The notes under the pieces are model-generated. The model made no database searches, was not told the origin of the DNA, and was given only the letters and a program-made list of their open reading frames with translations. A stretch of DNA of 42,830 nt. Origin: Polysphondylium violaceum. Taxonomy: Eukaryota > Evosea > Eumycetozoa > Dictyosteliales > Dictyosteliaceae. Positions 31,077 to 39,769 of the stretch are shown here, in pieces. Made by a program: the position numbers and the translations under genes. Location of the stretch: NCBI GenBank assembly GCA_000277445.1, contig AJWJ01000166.1, positions 1-42,830 of the forward strand, in the 5' to 3' direction. Position 1 is the stretch's first letter, and every line of letters begins with the position of its first letter.

Positions 31077-32830
31077 TTAATTATCATATGAATCAGAATT
31101 GGTATTACCATTTCCATTAGAGTTACCAATTGGTGAGTCTGATCTTTTCTTTTCATTACCATTTCTTGATCTAGAACGATCTCTAGATCTTGAACGATCG
31201 CCGTTATTTCTTTCTCTTGATCTATCTCTTGGTGATCTATCTCTTGAACGATCTCTGTCATTGTTTCTGTCGTTATTGCCATTATTATGGCTATTGTTAT
31301 TGTTGTTATTATTATTATTATTTCTATCTCTTGATCTATCTCTGTCTCTTGATCTATCTCTATCTACTCTATCTCTTGAACGATCTCTGTCATTGTTTCT
31401 GTCTCTTGAACGATCTCTATCTCTTCTACTATCTCTTCTATCTCTTGAACGATCTCTTCTATCTCTAGAACGATCTCTAGAACGATCTCTTCTTGATCCA
31501 CCTCTATAATCTCTCTTACGATCTCTTCTATCTCTAGAACGGTCTCTTGAACGATCTCTAGAACGAGAGGATGATCTATATCTTCTCTTTGGTGATCTTC
31601 TACTATCTCTGCTGTCTCTTCTATCTCTTGAACGTGATCTACTAACTGATCTTGAACGTGATCTCTTTCTATAACGTGGTGGATTTGGACAATCTTTGAC
31701 CCAATGTCCTTCCTCTCCACAAGAGAAGCACTTGTTATCTGCTAAAGATTTGTAAAAAAAAACAAAGTTAATATTATATTTCCAATTTTGTATATGATAT
31801 TAGATTTAATAAAAAAAAAAAAAACAATTTCTTTAAATAACCAAGTAAACAGATATCTAGTAAAACAAAGTTATTATATAATATATAGAGAAAACAAATA
31901 TATACATCATTATTTCTTTGGGGGGAATTTGGGAGAGATCTCATAGCAGGAGCACGAGAAGATTAGGCAGAGAGAGAACACAGAAGACACAATGGAGAGA
32001 AGAACAGATATAGATGAATAGTAGGAGGTAGGGGAGTAGAGACAGACAAACACAAAAAGGGAGAAAGCTCACAGCAATAGCAATGCAATAGATATCAATT
32101 TAGATATTAGAGAGACTAGCAGCACAGTATTTAGGTAGATAGTTATTATCTAGCACATAAAGGAATAGAGTATATAAATTGTATATATAAATGGGGCCCT
32201 TTTATATACATCTAGCACTCTTGGTGGTCATGACACACACTACTGGCATAGCTTAAAAGAGAGAGAGAGAGACCTTTTGGATTATTGTTGTTGTTATTAT
32301 TATTTATAATATATTATTATTGCTAAATATATTAAACAATAAGTAATAGATTGATCAATTTTTATAGGTAGTAAAGTAAATAAACTCATTATTATAATCA
32401 TCTCATGCTATTGCTGTTTATATTTTAATACAACCTTTGAAAACTACAAGATACAAACAAATAAACACTACATAGATATATTATTGATGCTGTAATAGTA
32501 ATAATAATAATAGTAATAACTTACCAGATTTACCTCCTTTAGCCCACTCTACAGTAATCTTGTGACCAAGACAAGAGGTACCATTTAAAGCCTTTAATGC
32601 ATCATCAGCATCTTTTTTATCTTTAAATTCAATAAAGGCAAAACAACGACCACCTGTTTTCTTTATATCATTTCTAGTGATGTTTCCATATTTTGAAAAA
32701 AGATCATTTAGATCTTTTGGTATAGTATCTTGAGATAATCTTCCTAAAGATTATAAATAAAATATATGTTATTATATATTCATTCCTATCTCTCTCACTC
32801 TCAAACACACTTACCAATATACAAAGACAT
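31077..32830 (-). CDS. SR-family splicing factor: RRM + CCHC zinc knuckle + RS domain (SRSF7/RSZ-like)
   Basis: Exons 32815-32830 (16 bases), 32525-32743 and 31077-31741 give 299 residues; donors are GTAAGT twice. The RRM spans residues about 2-75, with RNP2 SLYIGRL across the first junction and RNP1 GRCFAFIEF. The zinc knuckle is CFSCGEEGHWVKDC (Cys83, Cys86, His91, Cys96), split from the RRM by intron 2. From residue about 100 onward are RS, RD and RDRS repeats with Asn and SPR insertions, ending SDSYDN. RRM plus one knuckle is the architecture of metazoan SRSF7 and plant RSZ proteins, which bind exonic enhancers and recruit spliceosome components in the nucleus. Because of the RS repeats, other frames and the opposite strand are also open here but are not genes. 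Intron 2 is 783 bases. Confidence 0.92.
31742..32524 (-). other. unusually long (783-base) intron 2 of the SR gene
   Basis: It is bounded by GTAAGT (32524 side) and TTTAG (31742 side), several times longer than the other introns here (about 45-115 bases). It is not simple AT filler: about 31920-32280 is pyrimidine-rich on the transcribed sense (CTCTCTCTCTCTTT, repeated TCTGT and CTCC runs) and less AT-rich, with TATATAAAAGGGCCCC at about 32210-32190. Candidate internal acceptor and donor pairs exist, but I cannot choose one. SR genes in animals and plants commonly regulate themselves through alternatively spliced long introns. Confidence 0.6.
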
Positions 32831-33596
32831 GTTATTAATTTATTATTAATAAAATCACACCCACTAAAAGAGAATGCTGTTATAAAATACAATAAAGAAA
32901 AGATATAGAAATAATAACAATAGTAATAGTATTTATATATACAATGATATTAAATATCTATAAAACAACAACAGCTGCACTACTCTAATATATAGATATA
33001 ATTAAATATATATTAAATTTACTCGTGTGAAATGGGGTGATCCCTCTCTTGTGTAGCAAAAAAAAAATAAAAAAAAAGATTTTATTGTGAAAAAGGGATA
33101 AGGAATTTTTTTTTTTATTTGGCCAACAACGGAGTGTTTTGTAACGTTTTTGCATGAAAAAAAACTTGAAATTTTCTCAAAGAAAAAACAGAAATATCTT
33201 TTTAAGTGTATGCTGGATTTTGCAATCTTTTTACTTGATGAATATAATTTAATCATCATTATTAGGTTTAAATCAATGAATAGTTATTTGTATAGTAATC
33301 CATCATTCATTTATATTTTTATCATACAAAATTACTTTACAAGAGGAAAAATAGCGTGATAAATATTTATGTGTCGATAACGACTGGAGTGGGAACATAA
33401 AAATAAAGATCTATCTTGGTTTTCGCTGATTCGTTTCGTCTTTGATCATTTTTAAATATTTTTTTTATTTTAAATATTTTTGAATTTTTCCTCTTGAAAA
33501 CTGCGATGTGACGTAAATGAAGAGTGGTCTTCTTTCATAGTTTTATATATAGGAGGATATAGAGTGTTAGTTTGATGTAATATACTCACTACATAG
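32831..33596. promoter_or_regulatory. divergent promoter region (SR gene / tafazzin)
   Basis: 766 bases lie between divergent starts. AT-rich TATA patches follow the SR start, with A/T runs at 33060-33080 and 33105-33118 and a T-rich tract at 33455-33480. No gene is recognised. Confidence 0.45.
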
Positions 33597-34624
33597 ATGA
33601 ATACCAATAGTAATAGTAATAATAATGAACGGCTTACTAGGCCGATATATGATGTACCCGAACCAAAAATAGTTAGTAGAGTGTTGATGGCAAGTGTCGG
33701 ATTATTATGTAAATTTTGGTTAGGATTCAATACAGTCACTGTTCACAATGGTGATTTATTGACACAGCAAGTTGAAAAAACACATAAGGAACGCAATCCA
33801 TTGATCACTGTTTGTAATCATATTTCAAATTTAGATGATCCCATTTGTTGGGGCATTTTACCAGTCAATTTAATATGCAATGCCTCTTCGGCAAGATGGA
33901 CTCTTGGTGCATCAAATATCTTATTTTCAAATCAACTTCGTAGTAAGTTTTTTGAATTGGGAAAATGTGTATGTGTGATGATGGTGATGATGATGATGAT
34001 GATGATATAGTTTTTTCACATTCAACATACATTAATTCAGTTTTGTAATGATAATAGATAAAAATAGTTAGAGGAGATGGTATTTACCAAGAAGGTATGA
34101 CTGAAGTGATAGATAGATTAACAGAAGGACAATGGCTAAATATCTTCCCCGAGGGCAGAGTCAATCAAAGTGGATCATTGTTATATTTCAAATGGGGTGT
34201 AGGGAGAATGGTTGCAGAGTGTTTTAGAAAGACAGGTATAACACCAACAGTATTGCCAATCTATCATAATGGACTCCAACACTCTATGCCATTGGGACAG
34301 AAAGCAATTCCTAGACCATTCCAAAAGTTGGATATATTTGTTGGTGAAACAATAGATTGTGAGCCAACAATCAAACAATTTCTTTTTGATAATAATTTAG
34401 ATAATTTGGATTGTTTGCAGGGCAATGAAGCCAAGCAAAAGGAGCTCTATAAAAACATTACAACACATATCCAAGATAGATTCCAATCTTTGGAATCCAA
34501 CTCTAAAAACAAATTAACACTACGTGAGCGATTGGAACAACATCAACACAAGATCGCTGGTAAAAATGAATCACCAACTTTTACTTCACTTTTGAATCAA
34601 GATGATTGGAGATTATTATTATAA
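33597..34624 (+). CDS. taz: tafazzin (cardiolipin-remodelling transacylase)
   Basis: Exons 33597-33968 and 34058-34624 give 312 residues; the GTATGT donor and ATAG acceptor fall between codons. Tafazzin exchanges acyl chains between phospholipids and cardiolipin on mitochondrial membranes. Signatures in order: VTVHNGDLL, CNHISNLDDP (acyltransferase motif H-x4-D, His75 and Asp80), MRW-like ARWTLGASNILF, FFELGKC then RGDGIYQEG across the junction, FPEGRVNQSG at 154-163, and FKWGVGRMVAEC. These match human tafazzin step for step. The C-terminus is longer than human, ending in a Gln/His-rich helix. One hydrophobic segment (about residues 28-45) could be the membrane anchor. The intron carries a GATGAT microsatellite (about 33977-34006). 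Confidence 0.93.
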
Positions 34625-34799
34625 ACGATCTTCAATTTTGACTCAACAATCTATTAATTCAATCAATTAACATATACCAATATAATAAACCTGATGCGGT
34701 AAGCATTACTCGATTTCTTTTTTTTTAAAATTTAAATATCCTTATATCTTGGATAAAAGATTAAAGACTTGCTTGTTGTTTAATTTATTATAAATTAAC

Positions 34800-36281
34800 T
34801 CAAGTTCTATAGTGTGAATTGGCTTTAACATATTCAACGGTTAAATCACTTGTCCACATGGAATAATTGGCAGTACCTTGGTTGAGATCAACAATGATAC
34901 CAATATCTTTGTTGGCCAAGAGTTGAGCGGCTCTATCTTCGTTTTTGGGAGTTGGTTGACCATCTTTGAGGAATTGCATACAAATGGAAGGATCATTCTT
35001 TTTGCCAATACCAATATCTTTGCCATCACCATGAGAGAACCACATAGAGATTTTAGATGGAATAATGTCGGCACCACTGGCACCAGCAGCAGCTAAAACA
35101 CGACCCCAATTGGCATCTTCACCATAGATTGCAGTCTTTACCAATGAGGAGGTACAAATACTGTTGGCAACAACTTTACCAGCGGCTTCATTTTCAGCAT
35201 TGAGTACAACGACACTGATAAATTTAGAGGCACCTTCAGCATCTTTGACAATCATTTGTGCAAGCTCGGTAGCAGTTTCACGAAGTGCTTGTTGTAAGAG
35301 AAGGAAATCTTGAGATTTTTGATCAGTGATCATTTTGTTTCCAGCCATACCATTGGCAAACACACAGACAGTGTCGTTGGTAGACATATCACCATCTACA
35401 CTAATAGAGTTGAAAGAGTATTGAATTGAGTGTTTTAAAGCTGGTTTTAAACATTCTGCGCTAATATTAGCATCGGTGCAAATGGTGCACAACATTGTGG
35501 CCATGTTTGGATGAATCATACCAGCACCTTTACAAATACCAGAGATATTGACTTGCTTACCATCGAGTTCAATGGTTTTTTGAACCAATTTATGAACATG
35601 ATCAGTAGTCATAATAGCTTCAGCTGCTGAAACCCAATCATTATCTTTTAATTGAGATGTAGCCATTTGAATACCTTTTTCAACTTTTGTCATATCTAAT
35701 TGTTGTCCAATAATACCAGTTGACTAATAGTTGTGTTTTGTATTAATAAATGTAAATAAAAATAACTGACATATATCAACATACCATAACCAATGATGGT
35801 TGTTTAGCTTTTAATAAAGAAGCAGAGAGATTAGACATTGTTGCAGCATTTCTATCACCTTCTTGACCAGTGCAAGCATTGGCACCACCTGAATTGATGA
35901 TTAAAGATTGAAAACCAGAATTATGATGTTGATCAATCAATGATTTACTTAATAATACTGGTGCTGCTTTTACTTTATTTTCAGTAAATACAGCTGCAAC
36001 ATTACATTCTTTTTCAGAATAGATTACACAAATATCTTTGTTACCACTTTTCTTTAATCCACAAGCATAGGTACCTGTTTTAAAGCCTTTTGGTGGTAAA
36101 GTAGTCTAGATATATTAATTGATTGATTGATTAATATCTCCAAGTGTATTGTATTGTAAAAGTGGTATCCAGAGAGATATGATTATCATAGATAGATAGA
36201 TAGATAGATAGATACATTTTTAATTGTAGAGTACCATCTAACAAATGAGTTTAATTGATTTGTTTTCTTTAAAGCAAACAT
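34800..36281 (-). CDS. argJ: ArgJ, bifunctional ornithine acetyltransferase / N-acetylglutamate synthase, mitochondrial
   Basis: Exons 36216-36281, 35785-36105 and 34800-35723 give 436 residues. Donors are GTATCT and GTATGT; both introns lie between codons. ArgJ transfers acetyl from N-acetylornithine to glutamate in the cyclic arginine pathway. Exon 1 encodes MFALKKTNQLNSFVRWYSTI, a classic mitochondrial presequence. The body has GFKTGTYACGLK, AAVFTENKVKAAPVLLSK, INSGGANACTGQEG, VMSTGIIGQ and KGAGMIHPNMATML; Thr205 in ATM is the autocleavage nucleophile that splits the precursor into two chains. The C-terminus ends YVKANSHYRT, as in the family. Intron 1 contains a GATA microsatellite. The gene diverges from med22. 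Confidence 0.94.
36191..36214 (+). repeat. GATA tetranucleotide microsatellite in argJ intron 1
   Basis: Six tandem GATA units end directly at the splice donor, so on the gene's strand the intron begins GTATC followed by TATC repeats. Length change here would alter only the intron, but sits against the 5' splice site. Confidence 0.9.
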
Positions 36282-37067
36282 TATTATTAATTATAGTGGT
36301 GAAGAGAGAGAGAGAGGAAGGAAGGAGTTGTAAAGTGTGTTTAGAATTGAAATGAAGTTGACTGGGAGGTACTGCGCTACTCTATAATCTACACCCAATT
36401 AATGTGTTGTATGCACTGTACAAGTAATGCTACTTTAATACAAGTACTAATAAATTAAATTCAAACGATAATATTTTTTAGAAAAAAAAAGAGCTACAAA
36501 TAATTAGTATACTTCACTAATTCTTTGACTGTTGTTTGTGTTTAAGATAGACTATTTTTTTTTGGGTTTTTTTTGGTGTTTTTCATTCCTTGTGAATTGC
36601 AAAATAAAAAAAATTTAAAAATTTAAAAATAAAAAATTGGTGATATTCCGATGTGATCACTTTTTTGTTGATGTTACTTTTTTGTAAGACTTTTGTAATT
36701 ATTTACACCGCGACAGATATTCTTCTATCACCGTCAATCTTTTTTTTTCTTTTTCTCTTTTGATATTTGTTGGGAAAATGAGATTTTGAAATAGAAAGAG
36801 TCAAGAAATGAGAAATTAAGATAAAGAGTTTAATATTATTATTGGAATCTAAAATTATCCCTCTATTCTTATCCATAAACTCTATGTTCATAGAGAGCTT
36901 TCGTACCATTTCTTAATATTCGTGTTTTAGATAGAACGACATTTACATTTTAGATCTGAAATGAAATACGATGACTGTGGGTCCAATTTTCACACTTTAT
37001 TTTTTAAAAAATTTTATAAATTTTATTATTTTTTTTCATATATCCCTGCGTTATTACAAGATACATA
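36282..37067. promoter_or_regulatory. divergent promoter region (argJ / med22)
   Basis: 786 bases. A GAGAGAGAGAGAGG tract lies just upstream of argJ (36303-36317). T-runs at 36550-36573 and A/T palindromic patches follow. A 68-codon open frame on the minus strand (36703-36909) has no protein-like features. No gene is called. Confidence 0.45.
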
Positions 37068-37719
37068 ATGAACCAAGCAAGTGCTAAACAATCTGCTCAA
37101 CAACAACAGCAACAACAACAACAACAGCAACAGCAGCAACAGCAACAACAGCAACAGTTTCAAACTAGGGGAGAAGTATTGTTTCGAGATCAACAATATT
37201 TTCAAAAACAAATAGATGGTAAAGTGAATCAATTACTCGAAAACTATCATAACATTATAAAGTTGTCAAAGATAAATGAAAAGAATACAAGTGAGTTTTA
37301 TGAAATGGAGACAAGAACCACTAATATGGTATGTGTGCTCACCCAGTTATATCACATTTGTATTTATTATTTTCCTTTTAACATATATTTTATATATATA
37401 TATATATATATTACAGCTAAATGCTAGTGAAGGTTTATTAAAAACCATTGAAGAATTAAAACAAAATCTCATTTTAAATGATTTTTCAACAATGACAGAA
37501 GAGGTTCGACTTCAAAATCTAGTTTATCATAGAGAGAATGAAAGAACTAATAGATCATTAAAACTAATATCTGAAGAGATATCTAAAGCACTTGAAGAGC
37601 TTGAACATGAATATTATAATTCAAATTATAAATTAAAACCTGCACCAATATCTTCAATTTTAACTCCAAATCATTCATCATCATCATCATCCATAACAAG
37701 TCCTTGTCAACAACATTAA
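37068..37719 (+). CDS. med22: Mediator complex subunit 22 (Surf5)
   Basis: Exons 37068-37328 and 37417-37719 give 187 residues; the GTATGT donor and ACAG acceptor fall between codons, and the intron holds a (TA)n run (37391-37410). A poly-Gln leader of about 20 residues precedes the conserved core: VNQLLENYHNIIKLSKI, EFYEMETRTTNMLNASEGLL, then LKQNLILNDFSTM and ISKALEELEHEYYNS. This follows human MED22 (IMDNFTEIIKTAKI, NYEMHVRAANIVRAGESLM, LKQFLILNDF, LYELEEEYYSS) in order and spacing. Med22 is a helical subunit of the Mediator head, pairing with Med11 and bridging activators and RNA polymerase II. The C-terminal tail is Ser-rich. Confidence 0.92.
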
Positions 37720-38053
37720 TAACCAACAATACTATATAATAATTATTTTGATTAAATATTTATATCTTAATTGATAATAAATCAATCAATATTTGTAAAT
37801 ACATAAAAAACACAACACAGTTTCTCTTCTCAAATTCTTTGGTACCAAAGAATAACTTTACCTTGATCTCCACCTATTCTTGTTTCACCAAGAATTCAAA
37901 AATTAAATAATAATTTTAATATTTTTTTCAACGCATGATGAGATTTTTGAGGGCAAAAAAACTGTCATTATTGTAAGTTTTTGGCCCAAAAGAGATACTA
38001 CCACTACACTACTACTTGATATTGAAGTAGTATAGTCAATAAAATAGATATCG
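37720..38053 (+). other. intergenic, med22 3' flank and MITD1-like promoter
   Basis: 334 bases. Notable is an inverted pair, TTCTTTGGTACCAAAGAA at about 37837-37854, a perfect 18-bp palindrome close to the med22 3' end, and a second pairing of TTGGTGAAACAAG-like sequence nearby. No gene is seen. Confidence 0.5.
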
Positions 38054-39134
38054 ATGGGTGACACTAGTCAGTTATTGAGAACATCATACACATTAATTCA
38101 ACAAGCGACAAATAATGATCGTGTTGGGAATTATCAAGAAGCTATTAGATTATATTTAACTGCTTTAGAAGGATTTATATCTGCTTTAAAAAGTATAGAT
38201 ATTTATTCTATTACAAATACTAGAGAAACTATTATTAACCTAATATATAAATTATATAAAAGTTGAAAAAAATGAAAGAGTTAGAGCTACATTAAAAGCA
38301 AAGATGGCAGAATATATGGATAGAGCAGAGGAGTTAAAAGAGTTATTAAAGAAGGGTAAAATATCACCTACAAATTGTACAGATTGTAATAATCCTCCAA
38401 TGATACCTTCTCAGAGTAGACCTACACCCGTAATGATAGTTCAACCCAAAGAATTGGTACTACCATGTGTGCCTTCATTTACACCAACTTGTGAAGAACC
38501 ACCTCAATTACCATCTGTACCATCTGCACCACCATCATCATCAATGTTTCCATCTGCACCACCACCATATAACCCAATGCACAGTGTCAATGAATACAAT
38601 AACAACAACAACAACAACACCAACTCCAATAGCTCCAAACCAACATTGGTATTCTCTAAAAAAGTAAATCATGGATCTACAGGCAATAGTTTTGAATCAC
38701 TCTTTGGATCGCATATCATTGGTGGCAATCATTTTTACATAGAGGATCCCTATATTAGAGCCAAGCATCAGATTGACAATTTCATTCGTTTTTGTGAATT
38801 GGTGATAAAGAAATGTAATAGTATGAATAGTAAAAAAAAAATTAAAATTGATTTATTGACATCCTCTGATGGCACCGCTCAAGAGGAGGAACAAAAGAAA
38901 TCGTTTTTACAAATCAAAGAGGATCTTTTGCAATACAACATTATTTTTAGTTTTCAATTTAGCTCAACCATCCATGACCGTTCCATATCGGTTGACAATG
39001 GTATCACTATCAAGTGGGGCAGAGGTTTGGATATTTACCAAAAGAGTGTAAATACATTTAGTATTGGCACTCATGATTTGGATTTTAGACCTTGTTTGGA
39101 TTTTAATATAGATGTTTTTAAGAAAAATAAATAA
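38054..39134 (+). CDS. MITD1-like ESCRT-associated protein (MIT domain + MITD1 C-terminal PLD-like domain)
   Basis: Exons 38054-38192 and 38263-39134 give 336 residues; the 70-base intron (GTATAG donor, AAAG acceptor) splits an Ile codon. The N-terminal MIT domain runs LLRTSYTLIQQATNNDRVGN, then YQEAIRLYLTALEGFISALK and, after the intron, MAEYMDRAEELKELL. A Pro/Ser/Asn-rich linker (about 90-170) follows. The C-terminal domain matches MITD1: FESLFGSHI, IEDPYIRAKHQIDNFIRFCE, IDLLTSSDG, FSSTIHDRSI, IKWGRGLDIYQK and DLDFRPCLDFNIDVFKKNK. In animals MITD1 binds ESCRT-III tails by its MIT domain and membranes by the PLD-like domain, aiding abscission in cytokinesis. The linker is much longer than in human. 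Confidence 0.92.
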
Positions 39135-39769
39135 ATATTTATTTATGTGTATATGTGTTTGTGTGGTGTTGATTTTTTGTTCTTTTTTAATAGTTGTGCC
39201 AGAAAACTCTTGTTGTATTTGAACTTAGATATAAATTCAATCAAACGTAAAGAAAAAGTGGTGTGCACAAGTTGTGTATTTGATTCTTTAAATTGTAATT
39301 AAATATTTTAGTCTTGTAATTAATTAATTGAATCTATTTTCTTCAAGTTACTGTAATGATGAGACAATAATACCTGTATGTGTACACTGGATATTGTAAT
39401 ACAATATTAAAATTATAGTTTGAATGAAAACTAAAGTCGTAGTTTATTTGGAAATTATTTTAAAAATATAGATAAAAAAAAAGGTATATAAAAATAAACA
39501 AAAACAAATAAAACTGGTATGGATGGATCCACTTTTGATTGTTTTTTTTTTTTCTAAAAAAACAGTTACCAAACAAAGGGGTAGGAGAAGAAAAGAAACC
39601 AATTCTTTGTATGGTGTGTATGTTTTTGTTAAAAAAAAGATGGGAATCAACAGGGTTGGTGGGGGATCTCTATTTGAGGTTAGGGGCGCCATATTGTGAA
39701 TCCATTTGGGGAGAGGAGAATAGTAAAACAACACTCTATATCTTGTGTGTGCGGGTACGCATCAAGATT
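39135..39769. other. convergent 3' flanks; C-rich stretch beyond the Regnase-like gene
   Basis: 635 bases. The first 400 are ordinary AT-rich flank. Positions about 39575-39769 are much less AT-rich and strongly strand-biased: on the Regnase strand they are C/pyrimidine-rich (CTCCTCTCCCC, GATCCCCCACCAACCC) and include GGCGCC. This is probably the Regnase-like 3' UTR. A plus-strand open frame here (39539-39994) runs antisense into the gene and is not believed. Confidence 0.5.

Noticed and set aside
31099-31720. Long open frames on both strands over the RS region (for example 31099-31509 plus, 31364-31720 minus)
   Set aside because: RS/RD codon repeats keep several frames open. The true frame continues the zinc knuckle and RRM through 31077-31741.
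36703-36909. 68-codon minus-strand frame between argJ and med22
   Set aside because: No family resemblance, and its Lys/Arg/Ile composition follows from AT-rich DNA; it lies in a divergent promoter.
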